In this document: positions 12,888 to 28,906 of the stretch, piece after piece
Layout: every line of letters begins with the position of its first letter
Position numbering within the stretch: the stretch's first letter is position 1
Source: Amoebidium appalachense
Lineage: Eukaryota; Ichthyosporea
Assembly (NCBI GenBank): GCA_963693365.1
Contig: CAVNZM010000004.1
Span: 2,170,001 to 2,234,000, forward strand
DNA: 64,000 nucleotides
Direction: 5' to 3'
Position numbers and translations under genes: made by a program
Notes under the pieces: model-generated
What the model saw: the letters and a program-made list of their open reading frames with translations, nothing else
The model's database searches: none
What the model was told of the DNA's origin: nothing

Positions 12888-13427
12888 GAAGGGGGGTGGA
12901 GGGAGAGAGAGGAAGCAGAGGGGAGGCAGGCAGAGGCACGGGTAATCGAGCAACGGAAAGTGCACAAACCTGCTTAATAAGGTCAAACAGTAAATATGCT
13001 TCGGCCAACACGGACTGAAGCTGAGCCTGTGCCTGTTGCGACAGCTGCAGGAGCTCGGCGTAAGCAACGCTCATGTTTGCGTTTAGCTGCACAATGAATT
13101 GGAATCGACAACAAAGAATGAACTGTGCACGTAGATTCAGAGCTACAAAACTGTAATTCGCGAGCTGTGAATAAATCCACTACGGTCGCGTAGCTTTCGT
13201 GTGTGTAGGAACTCCACGTTGTACTCGCAGGTGATTTGCTTATGCGGCGTCAGCCGGCCATGGATTGCAAAGTGACGTGCGTGCGTGCGGTCAGTCACGG
13301 TGCACAGGGGCCGAGTCTCAGTCGGACTGTCGACTGAGCTCGAGGCGGCAGCCTGGGGCTGCAACTCTGCGCAGGGGGCCAGCCTGGCCGGGGCCCCGGA
13401 GCTACGTTTCATTCGATCAGTATGCAT
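6608..13427 (-). CDS. MED30: Mediator complex subunit 30-like protein
   Basis: Four well-bounded minus-strand exons, all phase 0: 13086-12970, 10464-10303, 8327-8229 and 6703-6608 (stop TAA). A likely first exon at 13427-13299 starts with ATG, is Ala/Pro/Gln/Ser-rich and ends at GTGACT in phase 0, giving about 200 residues; animal MED30 has about 180. The order of elements matches MED30: an N-terminal low-complexity segment; a long helix ending AEAYLLFDLIKQ; a helix LQQQLQAHTVAMERLKATVN ending NEMCAK; a short linker with DYWPPDI; and a C-terminal helix QNRALRKAMEDMRDLNMMVA, comparable to the MED30 end that packs in the Mediator head module. It would act in RNA polymerase II transcription in the nucleus. 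The match is by pattern and memory, not alignment. Exon 1 is the least certain part. Introns reach about 2.5 kb and hold minisatellites and dispersed repeats. Confidence 0.6.
6770..6921 (+). repeat. Poly-G tracts in MED30-like intron
   Basis: Interrupted G runs at 6768-6816 and a nearly pure run at 6873-6921. On the gene's sense strand they are poly-C, placed upstream of the acceptor of the last exon (6706-6704). Confidence 0.85.
7035..7210. repeat. Dispersed repeat, diverged copy (with 11.2-11.4 kb)
   Basis: The segment beginning CAGAGCCCATCATCAGGGGG, followed by a TTTCGACTCCTGAACC-like stretch and ending CACCCGTCTTCGCC...AAGCAGGGTTG, is clearly related to 11221-11372, although it carries indels. 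Both copies lie in introns of the MED30-like gene. It probably belongs to the same family as 11133-11243 and 45836-45949. There is no coding capacity. Confidence 0.5.
7211..8228. other. Intron sequence with poly-G tract
   Basis: Unique intron DNA to about 8040, then a GGT run and about 46 nt of poly-G (8079-8126) close to the donor of the 8327-8229 exon. No gene is visible. Confidence 0.6.
9020..10290. repeat. Hierarchical CCAC/CTAT minisatellite inside an intron
   Basis: The array is a 4-bp-phased mosaic of CCAC, CTAC and CTAT tetramers. From about 9230 to 9490 it is organised in units of about 84 bp, marked by CCCAACCACC recurring near 9233, 9317, 9401 and 9485. From about 9640 to 10260 it becomes a 24-bp unit (three CCAC, CTAC, CCAC, CTAT), with occasional CTACACAC variants. 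It fills most of the intron between MED30-like exons 10464-10303 and 8327-8229. Both strands stay open across it (long Pro/Tyr/His/Thr or Gly/Trp/Val ORFs), but this follows from the repeat and is not coding. Confidence 0.9.
11133..11243 (-). repeat. Dispersed repeat, copy A
   Basis: Read on the minus strand, this runs from CCTGAGGATGGGCTCTGC to TTTTTGACGCATTCAA. It matches 45836-45949 (plus strand) at roughly nine positions in ten by eye. The copy is bordered by a G run (about 11109-11130 plus strand) and by GGGGGG at 11237. Related sequence continues to about 11420 and is shared with 7035-7210. Confidence 0.7.
12110..12960. repeat. Poly-G and GA-rich tract in MED30-like intron
   Basis: Poly-G runs at 12117-12162, 12229-12249 and 12257-12280, then about 550 bp of GGGA/GA purine repeats (12410-12940) with another G run at 12858-12886. 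On the sense strand this is an unbroken polypyrimidine region beginning next to the donor at 12969. The Ser/Pro/Leu ORFs here are artefacts. Confidence 0.85.
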
Positions 13428-14711
13428 CAGCCTTCGGTTGCCATTGGTTGTGCGTGCACCTGCTAATGGCGCTATCATCTGCAATGCACGGCCACGTAAA
13501 CACACTTGTTGCACGGTGCACTACGGGCAGGCACGCATGCACGTGAACATGTAGACCAGCTGGCAAATTTTGCGTGAAACCCACCAAGCCTTCTACAACT
13601 ACCATTATCAATTTTGGCCAATCATCCAGCTTTGGTTTTCAGTTCTCGACGCTGCGGCTTACGTGGATCCCCGCGGCCGTGCCCACCCACGGCCGGACCT
13701 CGAGCTCCGGGAGCCTCGGGCATGTGGCTTTCGGCTGCAGCATCAGCTGTGACACAGTGCAGCCTGACGATTCGCACTGGCCACAGCTGGTAGCCTGGAA
13801 ACGGGGCTGGCAAGTGGCTGGGCTAGCTAGATGACCGGTGTTGTGCCTTGCTGGGGTTGGCATGCTGTCCCATCATGGGCATGTTTCATCACGTTACGCC
13901 CTGCTTGTTCACCACTGTCCTTCGTTACCGGCAGCCCACAGTACACAGGGACCCCACCTGTCCCCACGCCGCAGACGCCTGAGAGCTGATGAAGGTGACA
14001 CCTTGATGCTGCAGACATGTGACATGCAAGCATGCACGTGCACGGGCGGCATCGATCCTTGGCTGCATCCGTCATTTATAAGTAATGATTAAGCGTACAT
14101 ACATATACGATCAAACCGACTCTAATGTCTACCTTTTTCTCTTACAATATACGCGATATGTCGTTAGTTTTTGCACATGTCAGCTACTTTGGCAGGCAGC
14201 TCTGATTCGGGTAAGGTATTTTTAAACGGTAACACTTCGCTGAGACCCTGTGCATGCAGTGGGCCCCCCACTGAACAAACCTCTGAATTCGAACGCGGCC
14301 CGTGTGGCACATGCCTGCAAGATCTTCGATATCGAGACCTCCACGCTTGAGCCATACATAGATCTAAATTCTCAACAACTATTGGTTGAAAACGCATTAT
14401 AGATCCTTTAATCAGCATCTGATTGGCAGAGTCCTAACCACAATAGAGCGGAGCTGTTCCCAACACTAGTCCCAACACAGGCTGCTGTGATGGCGGAGGA
14501 AATGCACTCCTACAAAACACCTCTCCTCCCTCCCACCTTCGCACTTCGTTTGCAAGTGTGTCTGTCGTCAAAATCGGAAGCGTATTTAGTAACTCCTAAA
14601 CGCCAATATGCATAATGGTTTATCTTCTTGGTAAGCAAAAAACGAAACATCAGCTGCCATCACACACGTGGTGATGAAAGCTGGCCAAGGATTTGCACGG
14701 CGCCTTAACCC
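13428..14711. promoter_or_regulatory. Divergent intergenic region
   Basis: The region separates the minus-strand MED30-like gene from the plus-strand gene at 14712, so it should hold both promoters. A GC-rich island lies at 13660-13740. TGATTGG occurs near 14419. No TATA box is convincing. Short ORFs on both strands at 13570-13860 lack support. Confidence 0.35.
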
Positions 14712-15458
14712 TTGGGACAAAAAGGCTGGACAAATAATATGGAAGTAAAACAAATGCAACACACCGAAGCACTGTGCGAACGAGGCGTTACCTCGGTGTT
14801 TTCATCATCGAAATTCAGCCCCGTCGCTGCGCATGCCCGCTTTGCAGCCCTTCGGACAGAGCTCCGCAGCAACCATCATCTGTATGAGATCAAGGACATA
14901 CCCAAATCGGAAAGAAGATTTGAGTCTCCTTACATTTCCCACCACTCCCCCTCTTCCCCAAATGAAACAGTTTTTACTTTCCACTCTTCGAACAGTTTGA
15001 AAGATGACGATGGATCTGACGTCCCAGAGACCCCCAACACCGCACGGTCACTCATGCGAGGCCTGAGTCAACGGGCCCGGGCAAGCAGTCTGCGCAAGTC
15101 TTTCACCAGCTCCCTCGACAGCATGTTCCGTGTAAGCAGCAAAAGTAGCTTGAACTCCTCCTCGAGCAGTGTTCCAAATAGCCCTGCAAATACCTCTTAT
15201 CCTACGCTCCCACAGGAAGAGGGTTTGGACATATCTCCGAGCGACTTGGTGGGTCGGCTTAGGAGCAAGTCAAACACCAGCTTGCCTGAGGTTCCAAAAA
15301 GGGGTCTGACTATTCAGAGATCCAAAACAGTGCCTTCAAAACCGACAGAGGATGAAGAGTGCAAGGGTAGGCTGGCAAGATACGGTAGTGTGAGGAGCTT
15401 CAGCAAGGGCAAACTGACCTTCAAGACTTTGATAAGGAAAAGTAGCAGTGAGGTCTGA
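14712..15458 (+). CDS. Ser/Arg-rich protein, unknown function, intronless
   Basis: ORF of 248 codons ending TGA at 15456-15458; alternative ATGs are at codons 10 and 15. Composition is natural, with no homopolymer artefacts: SPVAAHARFAALRTELRS near residue 36, phospho-site-like SPSSPNET and SSSSSVPNSPANTS, basic Ser clusters such as ASSLRKSFTSSLDSMF, and a basic C-terminus FKTLIRKSSSEV. There is no signal peptide, membrane helix or known domain; most of it looks disordered with many S/T-P and R-x-x-S sites, so a phosphoregulated scaffold is possible. It shares the Ser/Arg-rich style and lack of introns with the VCPWE gene 2.3 kb away, but no homology is shown. AATAAA at 15719-15724 could be its poly(A) signal. 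Confidence 0.65.
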   Translation: MGQKGWTNNMEVKQMQHTEALCERGVTSVFSSSKFSPVAAHARFAALRTELRSNHHLYEIKDIPKSERRFESPYISHHSPSSPNETVFTFHSSNSLKDDDGSDVPETPNTARSLMRGLSQRARASSLRKSFTSSLDSMFRVSSKSSLNSSSSSVPNSPANTSYPTLPQEEGLDISPSDLVGRLRSKSNTSLPEVPKRGLTIQRSKTVPSKPTEDEECKGRLARYGSVRSFSKGKLTFKTLIRKSSSEV

Positions 15459-15718
15459 AGCACAAGACCTGGCCAGTTTTGCGCTTTTGTGTTGTAGTAT
15501 TTATAGTGATGCTTGTATGGTTGGCGTTCTTCATAAGATCATAGTATGAGCCTCTCTGCTGGACAGGAGGTATTTCCCCTTCAAAAAAAAGGGCTCGCGT
15601 TAAGACTCTTGTGAAAATTTAGGTGCTCTTTGGTGCCACATCGTGTACAGCATACATAGATTTTGTAATTACCGCAAGTGCACCTTGAGCGTTCCCAGCA
15701 CATCGACGGCATATTGAA

Positions 15719-15724
15719 AATAAA
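15719..15724 (+). terminator. Putative polyadenylation signal AATAAA
   Basis: AATAAA lies 260 nt after the stop codon of the 14712-15458 gene. Confidence 0.35.
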
Positions 15725-15959
15725 CTTAGTGGTCCGTATCATTAGGAAGAAATTCAAGAGCTCTGATTGCACAGCCACCACCTACTATGATGCAGCTACA
15801 GAAGAAATCCCTGCGTTTTTACAAATAACAAGCGCACAAGCTCACAAGCATTTAATCCGCAGCAGTGTCAGACACAACTCACCACTCGCCACAAGCAAAT
15901 ATACACATGTCATCAACGGCTTATTGATTCTCACTTTCCCTACCCTGTGTGATTCTTAT

Positions 15960-17752
15960 AGTGTATGAGACCAGATCCAAGCCCCCCCCCCCCTCCCCCC
16001 CCCCCCCTCCCCTCCCCCCCCCCCCCCCCCCTCCCCCCCCCCCCCCCCCCGCCTCCCCCCCGCCTGCCCGATCCAGCCATTGAATCCGTCAGTCCATTTC
16101 AAAGCTTCCCTTTCGCTTTCCTCGTCTCTTTTTGTTCCAGAGCCAAACACCCAAACACGCTTTCCCCCCTCCTCCCCACCTCTCTCTCTCTCCCCCCCCC
16201 CCCCCCCTTCCCCTCCCTCCCTCCCTCCCTCCCTCCCTCCCTCCCTTCCTCCCTCCCTCTCTCCCTCCCTCCCTCCCTCCCTCCGCCCCCCTCCCTCTCC
16301 TCTCTCTCTCTCTCTCTCCCCTCCCTCCCTTTCTTTCCCTCCCTCCCCCTTTCTCTCCCTCTCTCTCTCGCTACTCCCCCCCCCCCCCTCTTGCCCACCT
16401 CCCTCCCTCCCATGCTCCCCCCTCTCATTTGCCTCTCGCTTCTCTCTTTCTCTCTCTCTCTCTCTCTCCCCCACCCCCCTCTCTGTCCCTCCAGCCCCGC
16501 CCCCCCCCTCCCCCCTTCTCTCTCTTATACGCACATGCAAAAGCCCTCTTTCCTCTGTAGCTACAACATTTTCGGCATTCTTTCGAGTCCCTGCACTCTA
16601 TTTGAGCTACAGACCGTCTTGTACTTTCTTCTTTCTCCCCTCTCGACTCCATCTAGAACTTTGCTGCCAGCCTCTCTCTCACTCCCCACCCAAACTCGTG
16701 TCCGTACCTACGTCCCCTTCGATTGTTACAGTCGCTCTACTCCCAGTTGCCCCCATTTTCAACTCCATACTCTTCCCTTTCTCCTGCTCACTTTCCCTCG
16801 AACTCCATAATCCATTGTCCTTCGTAGACTGTCCGGGTCTGGTGCAGGACCTTTTCTTGGAATAGATTCTCCGACTTCTACACAGTGACCACGATTCCTC
16901 CAAACAGAAATCTCACGTGCTTCTTGAGCACTGGGCCAACGAGAATGCCAAGCACCTGGAACTCATTTCTACAATGCACTGGACAGTGGTACTTTATTCA
17001 CACACGCATTTCGCTAAGTAGTTGCACTCCATGCTAGTCTTGAGCACCGAAACAGTGAAAACTTTTGGAGACCACACATGCACGCTCATAAATACACTGG
17101 TGACACCAAGTGCACTTGCATACGCACACCGCGCAGACATACATGAAACCTGAAATCAGGTGCAGACGCAAGCTCCATGGCATAAAGCGCACACATGCAC
17201 ACACGTGTGTGGGAGCTGCAAACACACCTGGCCGTTTGAGATTGGTGACGTGCTACGCTTTGTGGGGTGGTGGCATCATTTTTGGAACAGTTCTCAGTCA
17301 AAACTCTTTTAGATTCAACATCTTTTTGCTAAAATAACCTTGTGAAGCAACGAAAAGCCGTACTCGAAGCAAAATCCCGAAGTCACAAGTACAATCTACG
17401 CACTAATTAAACATGATCAGGCTTATGGAGCAGTTCAGATAGCACCACATCTCTATAAGGGAGCTTCGTTGCTTATGCCCGTTGAAACAGGCAGTCTATT
17501 TCTATTGAAACTTTCGGAGTAGTCTTCTAAGTGATAATCAAGTCTAGTCATTTCTCAAAAGATCATGGTGCTCACAACAAAACACGTACTGCTATGACCA
17601 TAACTAAAAACGTATAGACTTGCCCCTACTGCCGTTTATCTAATACGTCAACAGAAAATATATTGGATTGATTTCTAATTTTTGATTCTTATCCCTTTCA
17701 TTCTCTCTAACCATGATCTCTTCAGGTCCTTGTATGAGGGATCTTCTAAATG
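15960..17752. other. Polypyrimidine tract then unique intergenic DNA
   Basis: Poly-C at 15979-16050 and CCCT/CT repeats at 16150-16530 are followed by about 1.2 kb of ordinary sequence. No coding signature is supported. The Ser/Pro/Leu ORFs of 142-281 codons come from the pyrimidine repeats. Confidence 0.6.
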
Positions 17753-18361
17753 TTAGCTGACCGAACCCACTGTAGCCAGCTCGGCAGGTGGGCACGGGCC
17801 AGCACCGGTACTTCCCTTTCTTGATGTTCGCTTGGTGCCTTGACGGGGAAACGCAAAGCTGGCCAGTCTGGCCAGCTTAGACGATCTCCTTCTCTTTTCG
17901 CTCTCATTCATCCCCGAGGATCCAGGCGTAGTGGGACTCGGTGGGCTGGTGTTGAGATGCATGTTGGAGTCAAGCGCAACATCCTCCCATGGGCACACAT
18001 TGTCGGTTTGTTCCGATGAGTATTTTCTATTAAGGGCATTTATCTCAACCTGAAGGACACCAGCTTTTGGCACGTCTTCGTTGTATTCCCACGGGCACAC
18101 TTTCTCCCCCAGTTTTTCGACCAAAATTTCGTCTGCGGTGGGTTGACTCGCTTCCTTTTCGTACTCCCAAGGACAAACTTTCTCCCCCAGTTTTTCGACC
18201 ACCAGTTCGCCCGGGGTGGGTTGACTTGCTTCCTTTTCGTATTCCCAGGGACACACACTCTCTCCCAGTTTTTCCACTATCACTTCTGACACGCTGGCAG
18301 TTTCATTCGCCTCCCAGGGGCATGGATGCACCTGCTTCTCACAAGGCGTCTCGAGGTTCAT
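17753..18361 (-). CDS. VCPWE-repeat protein, intronless
   Basis: The ORF opens at 18409 (218 codons). The start MNLETPCEKQ at 18361 sits just before the first motif and is preferred, giving 202 residues. It carries five CPWE motifs: HPCPWE, then VCPWE four times. The second, third and fourth are in tandem repeats of about 26 residues (VCPWEYEKEASQPT... followed by EKLGEK); the fifth follows a diverged spacer. The C-terminal third is Ser/Pro/Arg-rich (SPPSPTTPGSSG, EKRRRSSKLARLASF). VCPWE motifs are known from the cytoplasmic tails of the orphan class C receptors GPR158 and GPR179 in vertebrates. Here they form a stand-alone soluble protein with no membrane helix. Function is unknown; by analogy a repeated docking site for a signalling partner is possible. 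The repeats are also visible at DNA level, about 78 nt each. Confidence 0.75.
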   Translation of the reverse strand: MNLETPCEKQVHPCPWEANETASVSEVIVEKLGESVCPWEYEKEASQPTPGELVVEKLGEKVCPWEYEKEASQPTADEILVEKLGEKVCPWEYNEDVPKAGVLQVEINALNRKYSSEQTDNVCPWEDVALDSNMHLNTSPPSPTTPGSSGMNESEKRRRSSKLARLASFAFPRQGTKRTSRKGSTGAGPCPPAELATVGSVS

Positions 18362-18409
18362 TTTCCGTGCAGCTTTCGATTTGCATGTGCACCTGGTGAA
18401 TGCGTACAC

Positions 18410-19463
18410 AATTTATCTGAGTTGTTCGGTGTGTGTTGTGTTGGCCCTGGCCTTAGAAATCATTTACGCCCTCCTTTTCTGGTAGAATATGTAGCTCGTT
18501 GTTTTGTCTATCCCCCTTGGCTACAGTAGTGCTGATCTGATCTGCTAATTAGACGTTCGCATATGTAGGCCCACTAAAGCACCTAAGTGCACGAGTACAC
18601 ACCGAGTACCTGGTACCCCACGCACCCACGAGACTGATAAAACCGTCCCCGGCCAGGCCTTCGCGGCTGCGGGCATTTATTGGCTTTGGACCAATGAACC
18701 GGAAAAGATTCAAAACCACAAGCACACACGTCACCACGCGTTACACTGCATGCACGGTCCCCCCTTGGGTGTGGTGGCTAGGCACGTGCATTCTTTTTTT
18801 TTGCTCTGAAGCCTTAGAGAAGCATTCCGGCTTCCTTGCTACACGCGGAATATTCCAGTATTCCGCAATCTTTTCAGTGCGGTATATTTATACCTTTTTA
18901 TTTGTCACGGGAATCCGTGGCACGCCCACCTAGAGAGGTCTAGTCAGCTCTGGAGCTCGTGCGTAGGTTCGGTGGCCACAGCCACAGTCCCCAGGCCTGC
19001 ACTACGCACCACATGATCTATCTCGCTTATTGCTGTGTTCTGATTGGATAGATATCATTGTACATTTTCGAGTTTTTCTTGTACCTGTGATTGGCTAGGA
19101 GCGCACCATCGAAATCGGCGACCCGTGCTGTCGTGCACTCATGAACCAACACAGAGTGTGAAATAGTGAAATTGAGTGCATGCATGTGGTACGCTTTATG
19201 GAAAAATGCATTCGGCAAACCGTCAGATATATATCGATACAAATATCGGGAGGCTGGTGCATAAATATTAAATCCATCAGAATCCATCGATCCGATCAGA
19301 TCACGTCATAACATGCATTCGATGGTGTGCCATATGCGCATGCATGCATATGCATGCATTCACGTGCACGTGGTACGCTTGGCCATGGGGAAGCATAGAT
19401 AATACTTGAATTCAACGTGCGGAATTCAATTACGGTAAATACGTATACATTTATTATTGGCTT

Positions 19464-19537
<74 letters not shown>

Positions 19538-19643
19538 CACGGTGTGTGTGTGTGTGTGTGTGCACGTGTGCGTGTGCGCGCGTGTGACACTGTGTGTGTG
19601 TGTGTGTGTATAATGAGAGACTAGTACTGGATGTTGGTCCAGC

Positions 19644-19684
<41 letters not shown>

Positions 19685-20788
19685 AGTCTTGAGCATCGGC
19701 CAGGACCTAATTTAAGCCCCGTTCCCCTCCCTCTCTCTCTCCCGTGCGCCCTCCCACCTACCGACCCACCCGTCCTCCTTCTGAACGCTGTCCCCCCCCC
19801 CCCCCTTTCCCCCCCCCCCCCCCCCCCCCCCCCTCCCCCCCCCCCAAAACACACACATACACACACACACACACGTGTGTGTGGGGGGGGGGGGGGGGGG
19901 AAGGGGAGGGGGCGGGAGAGGGGGCAGATTTCAGAAGGAGGACGGGTGGGTGGGTAGGTGGGAGCGCGGGAAAGCAAAGGGACTGGGGGGGGGCCGGGTG
20001 GGGGGAGGGGGGGGGGGAGGTGGGGGGAGGGGAGGAGGAGGGTGAAGAGGATTAACATCTTATGTACTTGAATGTCAAGTGTGATTATGAATCACATGAT
20101 TGTCTAATAGTACATGACAACGATACGGGATGTTGTTGTAGAACACTGGTGAACATCGTAGGCTGCAAAATATTGCTTACAATTCGAGCCTGCTGTGTAC
20201 ATGTGTACTAAAAGTCACACAGTAACAGTTCTCGTGCACGCGACAAGTATTATAATATTATCAGCAATGAAAGTCTGTAATAGTGTGCCTCTTCAATGAA
20301 TGCTATCATAATTCTACAATGCACGAACTACATTCGACAAAAGTTGCATGGCCGTCTATCTCAACCTCATGGAAATGACAATCATAACCTGGCGCAGAAC
20401 AGTGACTGTACACCACCATCACCACCACCACCACCACACACACACACATCACCACCACCGATCCACACACACACACACACACATTCACACCGCCCACACA
20501 CCCACAAGCACGCCTGCAGAAACAAACTTCACACATACACACACAGACTTTCAACAAACCACCCCATTGGGCCCCTAACTACTCTACATTTAGTCTTCTG
20601 GCAGCGAGCATTGCATACATGTGCAGACATGCACTGACCGACATACACGCCAAAGAAAACTCTCGAAACCTCCGACCCTACCAGCTTAAACATGTAAACA
20701 GAAGCGCACAAACACAACAGTGTTACTAAAAGGCCACATAGCCAAAATAAGCACATCCTAATCACCACTAAATATCAATAGTTCCACA
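18410..20788. other. Intergenic region with AT, TG and poly-C/poly-G repeats
   Basis: Unique sequence to about 19460, then an AT run (19469-19494), TG runs (19501-19610), poly-C (19647-19684) and a large palindromic repeat (19752-19963, listed separately). CCA/CA repeats lie at 20412-20500. TGATTGG motifs occur near 19040 and 19090. No gene is supported. Confidence 0.55.
19752..19963. repeat. Large imperfect inverted repeat
   Basis: The outer arms are 19752-19785 and 19930-19963, 34 nt each and complementary at all but one position. Inside them a poly-C block (19792-19845) and CA run face a TG run and poly-G block (19882-19899), with the CA/TG centre near 19875. The whole could fold into a long hairpin or cruciform. 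Confidence 0.8.
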
Positions 20789-25952
<5,164 letters not shown>

Positions 25953-25957
25953 CGTGC

Positions 25958-26185
25958 CTGCACAGAAGCAACAGAATACCAAATCAGATTTTTAGCTTAG
26001 GCACTTTGTGCATGATGAAGGGGGGCATGATACAGTAACTGACAACAGCAGCCAAAAACAACTGCATGTCCTTTTCCTTAATGAGGGGGGGGTGGGTACA
26101 TGGTGTCAGACCGTTGTTTTCTTTTATCCCTTTATTCCCTGTTTATTAATTTCTAATTATTACCTTGGGGAGGGGGGGGGTATGT

Positions 26186-26226
<41 letters not shown>

Positions 26227-26332
26227 ACAAAAATGAAGGCTGGGACGGGTAAGGGATTAGCATAGAAAAGGACCAAAAAAAGCTGGAAGTAGGGGGGGAT
26301 CGGGAAGAAGGCTGGCGGGCGGGCAGGCGCCC

Positions 26333-26374
<42 letters not shown>

Positions 26375-26922
26375 GAGGGGGGGGGGGCATTGGCAGAAAC
26401 AAGAAAAAAGGGGTGAAGCGTATGGCTATTGGGCAAGGAAAGACACAAAAATAAACAAAACCACCCACACTCAAGCTGCAACATACAAGTTCAAATGTAC
26501 ACACACGCACACCGCAGACACCATACTAATCCTGGGGCGTGCACATGCACGCATGCAGGCTGCACAACGGATGAAGGAATGTGTAAGAGAAATAACTGAT
26601 CTAGGAGAAAGTGGGGAAGAGGGGGGTGGAGTTGGTGGACTCGGAGGGGGGAGGAGGAGGAGGGGAAGAAGAGGAAGCGTGTGTATGTGGTGTGGTGTTG
26701 GTGGTGGTGTGTGGGTGGGTGGGGGGAGGGGGGAGGGGGGGGGGGGGAGGGGGGGCACGATCCGTGCAGGGGGGCAAAGCGGGGGTTTAAAGGGAGACAC
26801 GCACGAGTTGCAACATCATAAAAGGCTGAAATATGACACACAAATACCAAACAGCTAGGTACGCACACACTAGTGCAACGGGCAAGAAGGAGCATGAAAG
26901 GAAGGTATGGGGAACGCCGGGG

Positions 26923-26958
<36 letters not shown>

Positions 26959-28690
26959 GGATGCTGCCATAGAGAGGGGGAAGGCGGGGGGAGGGGGGAG
27001 GAGGGAGGAGAAAAGAAAGGCAAGGTGGAGTACCCTAGAAAGGACGCCGACCCGAAAGAAAAGCAGGCCGGGGGTCGAGGAGGGGCAGAGAAGTGGAGGA
27101 AGGGGGAGGGGGGGGGGGGGGGTAAACAGATCTGCAGGGCATTTGGGGGGAGGGGGGGGGGGGGGAGCGGGGTTTAGGGAGGAAGAGGGAGGAAGAGGGA
27201 AGGTTGCCATAAACAGATCTGCAGGAGATGGGAGGGAGAGGGGGGGGGGGGGGGGGGGGAGGGGGGGAGGGATGATTGGGGGTTGGGGTTTAGTGCGTGG
27301 GGAGGGAGGGAGAGGAGGGAGGGGAAAGAGATGTTGTTGAGGAGATTGTTGGAGGAGAGAGGAGCAAATAGAGACAGACATGGAAGAAAAGAAGCAAGGA
27401 AGCAGAAGTGTGAAACCTCCTCCCATCACCGGGAACTGGTAAATCCGCAGAGGAAGAGTATAAGTACGTGCAAAAAACTCAGGCAGGCTGACATTTACAA
27501 GTGTAGACTCGTAAAAGGCCAAGTCAAGCCGCAAATCCCACCTTTTTATGGGTCTATGGGTGTGAGGATGGACTTGCGTGGCGAGAGGGGGGGGGGGGGG
27601 GGGGGGGCGGGGGCGGGGCGGGGGGGGATGGGTTTGGGGTGGGGGGGGGGGGGGGGGAGGAGTGTCCTCCGGCACAGTGACAGGCGGAGTAAGAAGTCCC
27701 CGCGGAGGGGGGGGAGGGGGGGGGAGGGGTCCTGCCTCAAAGTTGGGCAATGCAGAACGGGAACCAGCGCAGCAGCAGCGTACTTCTTCCACAGCAAGTT
27801 CGCGTGTCTGTCTGTGTTGTAGGCAGCCTACTCGGCTACCTTTGGAGAGGTAGCTCTTATTTTTCGAAGCTGACAAAACTCTCCTTCCGAAGCGACTGAT
27901 CACGCGCCAACTCGCCAGAGTATACGTATCATACGGCTGCTGCAGAGGCGTGGCACAGTCGAACATGGCAGCTGCACCAGCAGAGCCCGCCAGCAGCGCC
28001 TACGCATACTCGAACAAAACTTTCGGAAGTCAAAAGTGATCGATCGGATCGATCGATCCGGCACGGCGCGAGCGCTATATTTGTAGCGGGCGAACTTTCG
28101 GATTGGGCCTGCAACACAAAGAGCTTTAGCATAGCTACACATAACATATACCAGAGAAGGGTCATATTCATATCACTCTTTTTATGTGATCAATATAGCA
28201 ACAGACATAAAACAACGGAATATTCAATACTAGCCATATTGTGTACATAGCTCCTGTATGATCATGATTAACACATAGGATCTGATTCGAACGGACCACA
28301 GGTCATAGCGGTGCAGGCGCAGCTGCAGCTGCCGCGGCCGCCAGCGCTAGCTGTTCCACATAAGGACTTTGGCAGGTAAACACCAATTGAAGCTGCTTAT
28401 TAGTCCAGGTTCATCTGCGGCTTAGAACTTTATTTTTGGAGCTTTTTTTTCCTTTTGATGCCTTTGTGCCCGCGTCCCAGGCTCCCGGCGTGTACATGAG
28501 CGAGCCCCAGGGCTGCGGGGCAGCCTGGGCTCACAGATTGGAGCTGTTTGATTGGTTACAACGGACTCTGGTAATCTAAGGATCTCTCTATGTCGTCATT
28601 TGTTGCCTTATAATTAGATATAAATCAGCTCTGTGAAACACCGGCTAAATCTTTAGGATTATTATTGGCTATTCACGCACCTTATGCGGG
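25958..28690. other. Repeat-rich spacer between divergent genes
   Basis: Poly-G tracts at 26187-26224, 26336-26374, 26927-26957 and 27240-27259 dominate to 27.7 kb; on the minus strand this may be a 5' UTR intron of the 20789-25952 gene. From 27.8 kb the DNA is unique. A GATC-rich palindromic patch lies at 28038-28060 and TGATTGG near 28548. No coding exon is supported. Confidence 0.45.
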
Positions 28691-28698
28691 TATATAAA
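28691..28698 (+). promoter_or_regulatory. TATA box of the first vWA-TSP1 gene
   Basis: TATATAAA lies 216 nt upstream of the ATG at 28907, with an inverted CCAAT motif (ATTGGCT, 28664-28670) 20 nt before it. The second paralogue has the same element at 41080. Confidence 0.55.
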
Positions 28699-28906
28699 CA
28701 GGATTTGAACCCAGAACTCTCATTCATTGTTTGCATCCGCGTCGACAAGACGACAAACGACACGACATATCCCGTTCGTTGTCAAAGTTTTGAGGACCGT
28801 GAAATTACGTATCCGATTCCAACCCTTTTTTTTTTCAAACCTTACCAGTAGAAACATAAAGTTTGCTGCGGCACGTAATTGGGAGGGTGTGCCCCCGCAT
28901 GATAAG

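Noticed and set aside
12045-13092. Ser/Pro/Leu-rich ORFs of 198-340 codons on the minus strand
   Set aside because: Only the 39-codon segment at 13086-12970 is natural sequence, and it is a MED30-like exon; the rest is pyrimidine-repeat intron.
13574-13834. Short plus-strand ORF vaguely resembling a small-virus capsid strand pattern
   Set aside because: The resemblance rests on a few Trp/Pro/Gly positions over about 50 residues, with no neighbouring viral gene; chance is more likely.
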